A DNA stretch of 64,000 nucleotides from Antedon mediterranea (lineage: Eukaryota > Echinodermata > Crinoidea > Comatulida > Antedonidae). The DNA is taken from NCBI RefSeq assembly GCF_964355755.1, contig NC_092675.1:28980912-29044911 (forward strand), given 5' to 3'. Below are positions 37,601-52,600 of this stretch, piece after piece. The notes beneath the pieces were generated by a model that saw nothing but the letters and a program-made list of their open reading frames with translations, searched no databases and was not told where the DNA came from. The first letter of the stretch is position 1; every line of letters starts with the position of its first letter. The translations under genes and the position numbers were made by a program.

Positions 37601-40600
37601 AAAAGAAACACTGGAAAAAATGAGTCACTATATGAAACATGTTAATTATGTTGACTCAAGCTAATAATAATTTTTTATTTTATTCAACTTCTCACTACTA
37701 AAAACGGTCCAGTCCCAATTGCACAGTGGCTGTGTGTGACAGTGGCTGTGTTTGTGTGGACCTAAGTACACCGTAGTAACCCCCTACTCATCTCAAAAGA
37801 TGTACTATGTTCTAATATAACATAATGAAAAAAAAAACAAAAGAAAGACTGGAAAAGTCACTATATGAATGTTAATTAAATATCGTTCTGGCCATTGACA
37901 CAACAAATTGTAACGAATATGTCATTAATGTAAATTGAACATGTCATGCTAATTTTATGTTTGGTGTAATTTCTTATTTTTTAACGCCAGGCCAAAGAAA
38001 CTTACAATACACGATGTATAGAGCACGAGAAATTGAAACGAGATAGCGCAACGTCAAAAGAAATAGAAAAAGCAGAAACTAAATACAAGAAAGCAAGTAA
38101 GTAAATTGAAGCCATTCTTTTTAAGTTAAGCTATGTTAGATGCTAACTCCACTTTATGCATGCTTAAAGCTCAGCTACGTAGATCTGGTAGGCGCTGCAC
38201 TGCTGGCTGCCGTGGGTCCGTGGAGGGCCTAATCCGAATTTCCTCAGTTTCCAGTTATGGTTGAGGACCAGAATAATACATTTAATATTGACAAGCGTGA
38301 ATTTTGAATATAATATTTGGTTAATTGTACATAAATTGAGTATGTGTAACATACATAAATCATGAAAAAAAAATAGGAATTTCCCATAAGATAGTCAAAT
38401 TCAAAATTTGGCAAAATTCTGCCATAAAAACCAGAGACTTTTTTTCAGTAGTTTAGGTAGTTTAACCTAATGTAATAATGTCTGATGACTCCCTAGAAAA
38501 TGGGGAAAACAAAGATGGTGGATATACGGTAGATAATTTTTGCTATGCTCAAAAAAAATAATTTGATGTTGAATTCCTATATTAAATCATCTGATAACAT
38601 TTTTTAACACACCGTTTATTTTCTCTCTTTTTACACATTTTTATACAAAAGAATAGCGGTTTTACTGTGTAATTTGATAAGGAAGTGTTTATTTTCAAAA
38701 AGATAACACAAATAAAATCTATAGATTGATAATTATTGGAATGTACAGTATGATACAGTAAATAGAAGTGTTTTGCCCGCACCTGACCTTTAAGCTGATC
38801 TGAATCATATCTAAGTTACATCTGATATACTGTAAGGGCTTATGTCTCTATATAACTCGGATGTATCTCTGAAAACAGTTGAACTCTGAAAGATTTATAT
38901 CAGATGTTTAACTGGTGTATTTTTTGCGTTTTAAACCTAAACTGCAATGTATATGATAATTTTACAGTATGTCTGTAACTTATAATGTTTTTCTTCAAGG
39001 TTTTAATTATCTATTATAATATTTATGATGCATTTTATGAAAGGTCTCCTATAATTTTGTGACCTCCATATTGGATGTATTAAATCATATTGTAAAATAA
39101 TACTTGGTTAATAAGTTATGAAAAAAAATTGTTAGGAAAGAAGATTAAGTACAGGATATGATTGTTAAACAATGGTTCAACGAAACGAGTGTGGGTGACT
39201 ACACATTACCAATAGAGTGCTGTAAAATAAATAGAAAAAGGAAACATGTCAATAATTGTTATTCTTATGGTTTTCGTTGTGTATATTGTAACCACAATTA
39301 TCGTAACATGTTTATTTTTTACTGTTTTCCTGAATTACCTCAGTATTATTATGTAATTGCTATCAGAGCTTACATGTTCAATAAACAATTAATATAAATT
39401 TAAGCTTGGTTCCCACTTAAGACGCAACTCAAGGGCGTAAAGAGCAATGCAAGTGGTTTAACCAATTACACGCGACAGTTGGAATAATTCATCACTTGTC
39501 ATTGGTTTGATTGTTTACGTTGCGATAACGTTCTTGCGTTACGTTCTAGTGGGAACCAAGCAAAAGGAATTCCTGGTTATGTACAATGGTCACAAAATCT
39601 CAGTTACTAGATCACAGACATAAGGGAAACGCAAGTGACTTAACCAATGACATGCAACAGTTTGAATAATTCATCCCTTGTCATTGGTCAAATTACTTAC
39701 GTTGCGCTTGCGTTACCTTCTAGTGGGAACCAAACATAAGGAATCGATCCCTGGTACAAAGGTCAGAAAATCTCAGTTACTACAGTAAATCACATTCATT
39801 TCATTAATGTTGTGTAATAATATAAAAAGATAGTTTATTGGTTTGTTTATGTTTCATTTGATTAGTGGATGAATACAGGTCGTTAGTGGAGAAGTATGCA
39901 AATCTAAAGAACGACTATGAACAGCAGATGACAGACACAAGTCATGTAAGTGATGCCACGTCTATTGTTTATGTCTGAATGTCTCTAATCAACAACCAGT
40001 CTGAATACAGGTTTACTCAAAGAACCTTTAAAGAATATTTTATGTAATCTTTATCATATGTTGCTTATATTTGTATATTTTAGTTGAGTACTATATGTAC
40101 CAAGGGCCCGTAAGGCCCATTTATATTAGGAAGATAACGATCGACAATAAATAGATAAGCACGCATTTTTCTTACATAAAACAAAATCAATTAGACAGAT
40201 TTTCCTTTTAAAAATATTTTTTTAATTCAATTAAATTTTGTCATAATCAATAAAAAGAATAAAATTGTTGTATTGTCTCAGTATTATTGCTATAATCAAT
40301 CATGGCATCATATGATTGGATGTGTGAAAATATTATATTCATCAAAGGCAGCATAGATGATTATCTATATTTATAGACTGAAATTTTTTTTGTTTTATGT
40401 ATGAAAAATGCGTATTTGTCTATTCCTTAATGTCCTAGTGTAAATGGGCCTTAAGTGAAACCATCTTTTGACTGATTGGACCAACACCCTGTTTTATTTA
40501 TTATTGTGAATTAATGATTTAAAATAGAAACTAATAAATAAATGTAGCCACCAAATGAACACACAAAATAGCTAGTTAGTTTAATACAGAAGTAACATTA

Positions 40601-43600
40601 TTCTTATTCATATTTTTACTAGAAATTTCAACAAATAGAAGAAAGCCATTTGAAGGAAATGAAGGATTTTATCAGGTCTTATAATTCATCGGTCCATGAA
40701 TGTAACAACAGCCTAGGACAGGTACTCAGTTTAAGTTCAAATTATTTCCACAAATATACAAAATCAACAATGTGTACAATATAGTAAACTACAGGAATAG
40801 AAAAAAAAACAGCTGTAAACATAAACTTGAAGTTCAGTTAAAGTGATGGAGATAACATTAAATGAGGATGATAAAAATGAGGATGGTGGTGTTGATTTTA
40901 TTGAGCGAACTTTTGTTTTGCAAAGACCGACGACCAATCTAGGTCAGGTCAATCGATGTGTTGTCGGACATTGCCTGGACCGTCTAGAAACCATCAAACA
41001 CGTCCCGATATCTCACAATGAACAAGCATGACATTGTTTGGTCATCTTGAATACTCCACAAGGAAGTCTGACAAAGAGTCCTTGGGGAGGCCTTATTAAT
41101 TGGACACTATCTCTTTTAAATGTATCACAATTAGTGGCTTCAAAGTAGAAAGCTTCCTAATAAGAATGGTGGTAATAGTGATAATGATGGTGTCGATGAT
41201 GATGATGATTATGGTGATGAAAAATTAATCAGACTTATGTAGCGCCGGTATTCATAATAGTAATGATATTTATGATAAAGATGATGATGATTTCAATGAT
41301 AATGATAAATATAGAATAATAATGAAATTAGTAATAATTGAAAAGAGGTTGAGGAGAGGATGAGAATAAACACATCTATTACACATTTTAATTTCAACAG
41401 ATTCAACATGAGTTTTCACAGCAGTGTGAAGACATGACGGAACAGAAATTAATTGAAGTGTATGTTGATTCTAAGGGAACAGGCAAAGATAAACTGCGTA
41501 AGTATTTACAATTATTCTGTGCACTTTAATATTTTATTTTGGAAAAGTGTTTGAGAAATGCTGAAAATGGTGTCAAACCTTTTCAAATGCGATTTTGAGG
41601 CTGTTTTGTACTCTTTTATGTTTTAATGTGAACTCTATCACTTAAACCATGTGGACACTGTTTGCACTCAGAGCCTCTAATTCCTGCAAAGTTTTAAGCT
41701 ACTATTTTATAACAGACACTGTTTGCACTCAGAGCCTCTAATTCCTGCAAAGTTTTAAGCTACTATTTTATAACAGACACTGTTTGCACTCAGAGCCTCT
41801 AATTCCCGCTTTTTTTAAGCTACTATTTTATAACAGAAATTTCCTACAAAACATTTTTTTTTAATTTGACAATTCGTTGTCAAGTAAAGTAAAAACTAGG
41901 ATATTTAAATAATTGAATTATCATGATCCATAAAAACTGCTGTAAATAGTACTAATTATAAAAAAAGATAATAAATATCTAATAGACATGATTCAAAACG
42001 TTTCAGACATCAAAGGAGACAATTATTGGATTATGACTCGAAAGTGAAACATTTTCTTTAGAATTCTGTTTGTTTGCTTTATCTTTGTTTTTTTTATTAA
42101 TTAATTTGTTTCGCTTTTTATACATATTATCATGATTCATTTAGCTAATTACTGTGTCTGTTAGTTCTCGTATACCTGAAATTTATCATAAGAACTAGAC
42201 ATCAATTCAGCAACATCTAGAGGGCAGGTTAGGACCTCCTAAAAATGGCCACTATACATATTATTTAGTATGCTTGAAGAGTATTAGAAAGAACCACATA
42301 ATTATAAACATATATATTGTTAAATACAGTATAATTTTTTTTTAAAAAAATAGCTCTATCTATCTAAAATCTATAAATTCTTAGTAAAATGTTTTATTTC
42401 CTAATATGGCAATTATAATGTATTCTCACATTGACACTGTCAACACGCTACATAATAGTGCGTGACTGAGTAAGGGACGTGACTTCAAACTTTTAGCGTA
42501 CAGTATCTGATTGGCCGATTGATGCAGCCATATTTGGTGATTTTTCTCCATGAGCTGTGATTGTGTTAGAAGTTGACCTTCTAGTTCTTACAATATGTTT
42601 ATGGGAAAAACCCCTTTATTTTGTACCAGCATCATTTAAAAAATACTAATTTGGAAATTTCAATAAATCTAATTTAGCTCTTATGTCGTCTTATATATGT
42701 ATTTCTATGTAGTTTATTAATAACCACAGCTACGCATTGGTTTTAATATTGAACTATAGTATAAATATATCATTTTTCAGGGATTTTAACCTTTTTTTTT
42801 TCTTCTTAACATATTATTATAATCTATTTCCTTCCTTTTGCTCTTAACCTTTTTGTTACAAACTAATTTTAAATCTTTTTTATAATGTACACATTGTCAA
42901 TCATTGTGTATTTTAATCGCCTAACAACATTTAGTTAGGTCCAAAGTTATTATACAGATGCCTTCTATATGTGCTTATATTTTTTGTGGTATATTTACAA
43001 TTTAATAGTTTCTTTTTTATTTATTATGCTCATATTATTATAGATTTTGTTTGCTACTGTTATTTTAGTAATTAGAATGCCGCATTTCTACACCAATAAA
43101 ATAAACCATTAGATTTATAGAATTTCTATATACACATTTTACATTTTATTATGAACACATGATATTTCAAATAAATGTATTCAATTATTTGATTGTCGCT
43201 CTGGACTTTTTTTTCTTATTATTGAGTGGTTATTCTCTGTTTCTATCAAATTCATTATTTTGATGATAATATAAAATACTCTGAAAAAAGGTGAAAATAA
43301 ACAAATATTAAAATTAAATATATAATCATAAGGGTACCGGACCGTATTTCTAAAGCTCTGTCTATACTATCACACTAGTTTAACAAAAAAAGTGATGTGC
43401 CCAAATACTGTAGTGTAGTGATATGCCCAAATATGGTAGTGATATGACATCATCATCCATATATGGACACATCTCATTTGTCACATAAAGTTTGATAGTG
43501 TAGACAAGGCTTGATTTAATGTAATTAATACAAATAATTATGTATATAATAACAAAGGTAACATTTTTCTTCTTTTTTTTTATTGACAGCATCAATCGAA

Positions 43601-46600
43601 TTTGAAGAATGTGACATTTCCAATATACCAATTACTGAAACAATTCAGAAGGAAAAGACCAAGAAAAAGAAGAAAGCAAAAAAGAAAAAGGATAAAACTG
43701 CAGAGAATGGAACCGGTGAAGGGTAAGCTCAAAATGAAATGTAAACTGTATAAAATATGTACAGTACTCCAACATCAAAATAAATAAATTTATGGACAGC
43801 ACTCATGAAATTGAACTTAAGCTCTACACTATTAAACTAGTTTGACAAAAAAATGGTAGTGACATGACATCATCTTGTCCATATATGAGCTCATCACATT
43901 TTGTTGTCACATAAATTTAATAGTGTAGATAGAGCTTTAGAGTTCACAAAACGTCAGCAAGTTTTATCCAATTTCACTTGGTTTAAAGAATAATTCTCAA
44001 AATGAAATAAAATAGTTAAAAGTTATAATAAATGATTAATAATAATTTCATCTTGAACAATTTCAAATAGTTACCTCTTATAAGGGATATTTATATTTAT
44101 AATTTTTAAGCATAATTTGATTAACAAATATTGTTTATTTGTTTTACAGAGAATCCCCTGATTTGGTAAGTGAATATATTTATATCTTTTTCAATTCATA
44201 ATAATAAATTCAGAAATTGTTATAAAATTGAATCAGTGATTATGTTTTACTGTTTCCAAAGTTGAAATAAGTTAGAATACGTTTTGCCCAACTAAAATGC
44301 ATTAAATATTCAGGGCCTAAAAATGGTGAAATAACCAAATTTAGGGGGCGAGGGGGTGGGTCGACTGTGCCCCCTTGGATCTGTCCCTGGTGGGACTAGA
44401 TCATCGGCCTGTACTTGATGGCTCGGGTCCAACTAAGCAGTGGTTTTTGTATTAGTTTAAAAAATCGTTATTTTAAAATGTGTTTTCGTTATGGTATTAA
44501 TCTTTACTATAAATTTCACTACATAAACAATGTTTTATGCTACTAATTTCATAATCAATCTCAACATTTATTATTCAATGTCAAAACAACACAGGCTTCT
44601 TGTTAGATCATGTATAGCTACATTCATTTGTGATTAACAGGAGGCTGATGGTACTATGTATTGTCAGTGCCAGCAGTCTAGGGAAGCTTAAAGAATTTGA
44701 CTGACTGAAAATCATACATAGTATTAGTGCCATTTGTGGCACTGTCATCTGTGGTAGTGTCATTTTGTGGCACTTCCATCTGTGGTAGTGCTATTTGTGG
44801 TAGTGCCATTTTGTGGCATTGTCATCTTTTGTAGTGCCATTTGTGGTAGTGCCATTTTGTGGTAGTGTCATCTGTGGTAGTGCCATTTTATGGCACTGTC
44901 ATCTGTGGTACTGCCATTTTATGGTAGTGCTATTTTGTGGCACTTTCATCTGTGGTAGTGCCATGTTGTGGTAGTGCCATCTGTGGTAGTGCCATCTGTG
45001 GTAGTGCCATCTGTGGTAGTGCCATGTTGTGGTAGTGCCATCTGTGGTAGTGCCATCTGTGGTAGTGCCATGTTGTGGTAGTGCCATGTTGTGGTAGTGC
45101 CATCTGTGGTAGTGCCATCACAGCAGAAGAATATTGTTGTACAGTCTGAGACAACATAGGATATCAACATTGAGTTGTTTATGATTGAAAGGTTCCAGCA
45201 GATGTTCCATAAAATGTTTATGGTATTGTAACAATGTTATGAATTGGGAAATTTGTCAAAAGCCAGTACACAAGTGACTTACAATTCACACATACATTAT
45301 TGAAATATGATAAACAATAAGAACAGTAATATCAACAAACAAAGCAACAACAAGTTATCACCTTTATATTATCTAGGCCAATACACAGCCGCCGAGTGTT
45401 TCATCAAGTCAAAGCAACTTGTCTCTGAGTTCATTCAAACATTTGTGTGTGGTGAGTGTCGGGCTAAGCCAGTGTATGGGTAGTCTATAATGCTTCTGTC
45501 GCAGCTGCATTCATGTTTGCCTCGATTTTGTGTCAATTGCTATAGAAGCTTAATTTCTAAATGGATATGCTTTAATACATTTATTAACAATTTAATACAA
45601 AAAACCTTAATTGAATTGGGTAATTGTAGGTCGTCAGTACAGTATACATACTTAACTTTCCCAGCATGAACTAATTGTTACAATCAAAGTATTGTTTAAT
45701 CCCAGCCCTGGCTTAGCCTTCAAGTGTATTTGTCTGACACCACACATTGTTTTTTTTTACATTTCCCTTGTTTTCCACATTTTGTAGCTTTTTTTTAGTT
45801 GATTAATGTTCATTTTCTTTTACAATTTATTGGGTTTTAAAACTTTCAGGTCTGATAATTGATTGGTTCAAATTTTTATATATAGGTTTTTTAAATTATA
45901 ATTTGGTTAATACATTGAAATATGATGAAATGTTTTGAATTTAATAGTTTTACATTAGGTGAATTAATCTTTTGGCTAAGCAAAATACAATGCCCACTTA
46001 GTAATTGACCAATTTAGAAATCATTTATAAACGAAGTAGACAAATTTAATTATAATCATTGAAAATAGCAAATGGGTTTTCACTCGCCGTCTTTTAAATT
46101 AAATTGATTAAAGTATGATAATTCTAGCAGAATGCAGAAACCAAATGGCTAGTTTTATATAGCCATCAGTATACACAAGATACATTGTTACAAGTAGAAT
46201 TTGAAAAGGACAAAAAAGTAGGAAAAGTTTAAAAATAAGAAGAAAATACTTGTTTCCCTATAACTTATATTAATGTATACATTGAAAGACAATTGTAAGA
46301 ATTTATATTAAAGCCTGCATGCCCATTGCTTGAATTTAAATTGAACAATTTTTAAGATTTTATAAATGCATGTAGTTTCATTTTGAGTGTCTTGGAATTC
46401 AATATTTTCCAAGGACTTGACTATATAGTGAGATTTAGTTCAAAATAATGCATGTGTTTAATTTTACATCGTGCCAAATTTAAATTAGATTCCACTTCAA
46501 TGTAGTTAGATCTTATTAATACTGCATTTAGTTTATAGATTATATTTTTTTTATGAGATTAAGAATATTGGACAAAGCAACACCATAGTATTGATTTTTT

Positions 46601-49600
46601 TTATAAAATCACCGTTTATTTCTTAATTTTTAATTTTGTTTACTTACATATTGTTAACATTGAATAAGAAATTTACTACTGTTTGTTTTCAATTTACTTT
46701 TTATTTCATAATTATCAAAATAATTTAGGAGGAATTTTGGTGAATCATATTTGTATGTATTTTATACCAGAATGATATTTAGTAATGTACTTAAGTTATT
46801 TAGTGATGTACTTAAGTGAATTTATTAAGTGTTAATGTAGGGCTCAATTCATTTATCTTTTTTATTATTTTGTTAAATAAGAAAGAAAAAATATTTGTTT
46901 TAACCTAAGAAAGCACTATCCGTGACCTCCACCCCTGTGTTCTTCTTCGTCTGTATGTAGGATGTGTTAGGAAGTCAACCACGCACATTCCGTGAGCTTG
47001 TGCCGGACACTGAAACCGACCAAAGCGTCGGTGCTCAACCCACGTTATTGAATGCAAGTTGTTGTAGATTAGTCTATCATTGTGAATTGAGTGTTCATTT
47101 TTTAATCTCTGCACAAAATTTCTTCACTGATCCCTTACATTAGTTTTAGTAATTTTTTTGAATCTGTATATTAAATTGTTTGCATGATAGATCCATTTCT
47201 AAAACTTGTTTATAGTCAATTTCCAAAGAGTTGCTATTGTGCAGGTGTAGTTACCTCTACCTAATTGATATGCACTATCCTTAATTTGATGGTCAAGGTA
47301 TTCAGTGGCAACTGATATCTAATTTGCACTTTAATATTAAAATCATGATTATCTCTGTAGACACCTGGATGTTTCATCTTGAATCGTTGTCCCTATCTGT
47401 AGCCTATTATTAGCCTTTATTTTTAATATCTTTGTGTTTTTGTCTTGTTTCAAGTCATGTGTTTTCTGCATGTTGTGTATACTGTACATTTTACATTTAA
47501 ACAGAATGAATATGTTGTTTGTTTCAGTCATGCATTGTTTACTTATTTTATTAATCCATTTACTTTGATGCTCTATCATTTAAAATGAATAGTTATAAAT
47601 TCTATCTACTGTATCTGTTTGTTGTATTCAAACTTCCATAAGTTGAATTTTGTTTTAATGCTTGTTTTCTCCTCTCTATGTGTATTTTACAGGTTGTTTG
47701 GTTTGTTTCAACCCTAAAGCTCTGTCCACACTATCAAACTTTATGTGAAAAAAAAAATATGATGTGCCCATATATATCATATATATGGACATGATGTCAC
47801 ATCACTACCATTATTTGGGCACATCACACTTTTTTTGTTAGTGTAGACAGAGCTTTAGTACTTTTATTTTATATATCTTTTAATTCATCACATGTTGCAT
47901 GGAATTTTTCTAATGCATCCTTTTCTTTTCCAAATGATTTCATTCACTTATTTGCATGAGTAATCTTTTGCTAGTTTATAAATTAAAAGTTGAATCTTGT
48001 TTGTTTTTGTAGAATACACCACAAGTTGACGAGGATGGGTATACTATTCGGCCAGACGCTACGGATGATATCCTTTGATTACTGTTTATTTATATTATTT
48101 GTGATAGATTCATTGAAAAAAGAGAAAAATGGGAAAATAAATTTATATTTATAAATACATAAAAATGAATCATCCGGATTGCGGCATATTAATAAATCAA
48201 ATTTGATTCACATTTTTTTTAGAAATCCTGGAATGTTTCAATCAATTGATATTCAATTTCTTTATTTCAACAAATGCACAAACAGAAAAAGATAAAATAA
48301 AAAAAATTCATATAAAACGGTAAATAAGGTTTATTGAAAATAGCGTACGCGACGCATGGTGGAAGGGGTTTGGGAGCAAACATGTACGTACGTGATTTGT
48401 TGTTTGCATGTACGCGTCGTGATGTTTGCTCCCAACCATTCCCATTATGCATTATGCAATGACGTTCCTCGTGAAATCTAGTTATTTGCGATAAACCTTA
48501 TTATTAAAATAGTAAATTAACCGGTTTTGCTTGGTTAGTTACATTGAAAATTGATACATTTTATAAATAATAACACTCCTATTAATGATAGCAACATGTT
48601 TAAAGTGTCATTTATCTTAATTCATTTTATTACATGGATTTAAGCAACAACAAGATACTTTCTTCTCGGAATCTGATTCCGATTCTGACAGTTACGATAA
48701 ACCTCCTCGTAAGATTCATGTTGAAATCAAACCAATAGTACCTGATGGAAATTCAAGCAACACAACGGCGTCAGTGGACGAAATAAAAGCCTCCCTAGCT
48801 AGCGGAAAACTTACTCTGTCGCCAGCTGTAAGTACTCTGGTTATTTTATTATATGGTTTATTAATCTTTATTTTTCATGTTTTTGGGGGACAACATCTTT
48901 AACAATAAATTTACCAAAAATGTATGAATTTGGATAAAATTAGGGAGTGATCTTGTGGTTGGGTTATACTTATACGATGTTAATAATATTAGGGATAACT
49001 GCACTAAAGTTAAATGTAGCTTATACTTTATCTTATATTAAATTCTGTTTTGAATATTTTGATAATTAGATATAGCATTTGTCATAAGAATACATATTCT
49101 GTGCAAAATAATTTTCTTTAAATGTATGAATTTCTTTTCATCACACCAATGGTGATTATGAAATTAGATGGTAACAAGATATTAATACATTCATTAAATT
49201 TCATTTAATACATTTTATATTAATATATTTATGATGAGTAACTTTTATTTCTATTTTGGTTTGCAGATGCGGAGAGATAAATCAAGTAAGTTCAATTCAT
49301 TTATATTCCAGAAAGACAAAACATACATTTAATACATAAAAGATGTAAAAATGGCACCAGTTTGGCGGATTGTAGGAAAGTGATGAATCAAATTACAATA
49401 CATTAAGCTCTGCCTACATTATCGAACTAGTTCAGATAAAAAAAGTGTGATGTGCCCAAATATGGTAGTGATATGACATCATCATGTCAATATATGGACA
49501 CATCACATTTTTTTGTCACATAATGTGTGATAGTATAGACAGAGCTTTAAACAAGGTAGAGAAAACTTTTATGAATTTATTATTTAATTCTCATGTATTT

Positions 49601-52600
49601 TCAATGATTTGATTTATTTTTTTAGATGGTGATATTAAACGAAGAGCACAAATTGGAAGTAGAAGGTTAGAATACTAGATTTTACAATTTTTTAAAAAGA
49701 ATGTCCAAAAGCGTCTTCCTCATTCACATAAATCTTTCATCGACATTGAGAGTGACACTTATGACTAAATGTTATCCAGCTTTTGATAACCAATATTTAA
49801 ATTCATTATCTTGCAGCTCTAATAGTAGTACAAAAAGCAGCAGTGACCTTATGGCCTTTGACCCATTGGGGTCATCACCAGGTGGTACAAGTTTGATGTC
49901 TCATAGTGATACAGGAAGTGGAACATCTCCCACGTCAAGTGAAAGTAAGTACTGTAGATATTAGTTGAACCACTATTTTTTAAATCCATTAAAATGACAA
50001 TGAATGGTTGTTTTTCTAATTAATTTTGAAAATACATAACTTTAGATTGATTTTATGTTCTAGTACCCCTTTCACGTTGCCTAGCAGAAAGTAAAAGTTT
50101 ATATACACACCACAGAAACGCCAAAGTTTACGCCCTAGTGTGTCTAATATAAACTCTGTATTGCTAGTTGATGTGAAAACAGTAAAATCCTTTTTTTTTT
50201 TAATAGAATAATAAGTTTCTTCAAGTTAGACTTTCAGTTGTCAAATTTGTTTTTACAATAAAGTGCAGCAAGAATTAAATAAACATACCATCAAAAGCAG
50301 AAGTCATTAAAACAACTCTTTGTGTTATCAAAACAAACATCTTAATTCATTGCTGGTTTTGTATTTACTTTATAAGATCAATAAAATATAGTTTTGATTT
50401 ATTTTGACACAAATGTAAACTAAATCTTTTATATTGTTATAAGATAGCAACTTTCTGTTCTGTTATTAAATTAGTTGTATTTTTTTACGAATTGAAATGC
50501 AATCATCTTGGTCTTCAATTTGTCGTATTTACCAATCATTCTAAATAAAATATTCTGCTTGAATTAAATAATTGATTAGAAGAGTATGTTTGTTATAAAT
50601 AAGTAAAAGAAAAAAATGCTAAAAAAGGAATGGCATTTCATCTCAATTGTAAATCTCTTTCTACACTATCAAATTTGACAAAAAAATGCGATGTGCCCAT
50701 ATATGGACATGATGATGTCATATCCCTACCATATCTGGGCATATCACTACCATATTTGGGCATATCACTACCATATCTGGGCATATCACTACCATATTTG
50801 GGCACATCAGACTTTTTTTGTCAAACTAATTTGATAGTGTAGACAGAGCTTTAGGTCGTTTTCAAACGCAGTTGAAGATATATAATATACATTGTGATTA
50901 AATTTAAAAGAAAGGAAGAGACAAAACACAGAAAGCTGCAACTGGCCATATTGTGAGCATGGCTGCAGATTGTCTATTGTACTGTGTAGTGAAATAACAA
51001 TGGCCTCAATTAAGCTCTGTCTACACTATCTAACAGGTTTGACAAAAAAAGTGTGATGATGTGCCCAAATATGGTAGTGATATGACATCATCATGTCCAT
51101 ATATGGGCACATCACATTGATAGTGTAGACATAGCTTAAGAGATGTACTTAATAATATGTCTTGATTTGCATAAAATTATATTGTATCTTAACCGTATGT
51201 AAAATGTGCATGTTAATAATCATTGTAGACATTTTAAGCGGAATTGATTTTTCACTCAACCAACTAACACTGCCCTCAAGTTCAACGACTCAGTTTTCTA
51301 GGAGAGGAGACTTGTTCACACGAAGCAAGTGTAAGCATTCTCGATCATTGCCGGATCTTGCTTTTGTTGGGTTTCTAATTTGCAGTTTTTGTAGACTTTT
51401 ACAAGTTTTATAATACTAAACATACTAACAATTCTGCAATATTATCATTTCTTTAAAAATCTTTTTTATTTACCGGTATATCAAACTATGATGTAGATTT
51501 CTGGCTGCTGTTTCTTTTCGTGTAACATAGTTATCAATCAAACAACTTGTAAACATCCACATTTTGGCAGGAATGGGTATCCCAAGGGTACTCAAATGAT
51601 CTCAGCACTTAAGCTGTTTTAAAATTATTTTTTTTGAGTACACAAACAAAATCATTTAAATTTTTAAAAAGATCATTGGCTTGTGCCCCCACTCATTGGC
51701 TTGTGCCGAATGTGTGACAAATTTGTGATAATTATGTTTCTGATAAATGCATACAAATATCTTTGAAATGCGGAACCATTGGTAACCATGTTATGCTATC
51801 TTCAGACTGGCTAAATTAAAGGTTGCATAATTTAAGCAAAGTCTTGTAAAAGAATCGCTTAACTTATGTTACTTTAAGTCATCTGAAGTCTTCTTCTTGT
51901 TTTTCCTATTTTACTTGGTTGCGGTGATTTATTATTGCAGTTGCTCTTGGTTGACGTGCATTTAACCAAATTCATTAAAAATATGGTTATATTATCGGTT
52001 AAAGTATAAATATATTATTGCAATTGGTTTTTGGTTTATTTTATTATATTGTACTTATTCATTTAGACTAAGAATTAATATTATTATCGTGTTTTAAAGA
52101 GTCCCAATCAAATTTGAACTATACCATGAATGACCCAGTCATTTAGTGGTAGAATGTGTTTGCATATCAAGCAGAAGAATCCAGGTTCGAATCCAATCTC
52201 AGATTTTCTCATATTCACTGTTTCAAAATTAATTTCCAGTATATCACTTGGTGGTTTGAAGTTTCTCTTTTGTCAATTTATATATATATTTCTTTTATTC
52301 TAATAAATATAAATTTGAAAATGTAAACACTATTTGCTAGTAGACGGAATGGTATTCAGTCCATCACCTCAACCTGACAAATACGCACGTTCAGCAACGC
52401 CACCTCTACTTCAACCACCGCCTCCATTACCTCAGCGACATTCAGAAAATCGCAATTCACGCAAGTACCCAAATTCCCGTCGCTACGGACGATACATTCC
52501 TACATACTCGACCATGCCGACTAAGAGGCATACGGCACACGGACAACGCCCTCCTGTGGTGCAAAAGATGGCAACGTTATCTAGAAGTCTACAGGATCTG

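Noticed and set aside
44641-44690. Possible FCHO exon [16 protein letters not shown] after TTAACAG
   Set aside because: Ends in an in-frame stop, and no donor gives a compatible phase.
44899-45170. Minus-strand ORFs rich in DGTTT and WHYHR
   Set aside because: Frame shadows of the GTGGTAGTGCCATCT minisatellite.
46960-47070. Possible FCHO exon [14 protein letters not shown] after TATGTAG
   Set aside because: No GT donor gives phase 0, so it would break the frame between exons 12 and 13.
49701-49964. 87-codon ORF starting [12 protein letters not shown] as a separate gene
   Set aside because: It is FCHO exon 17 (49817-49944) with intron sequence read upstream.
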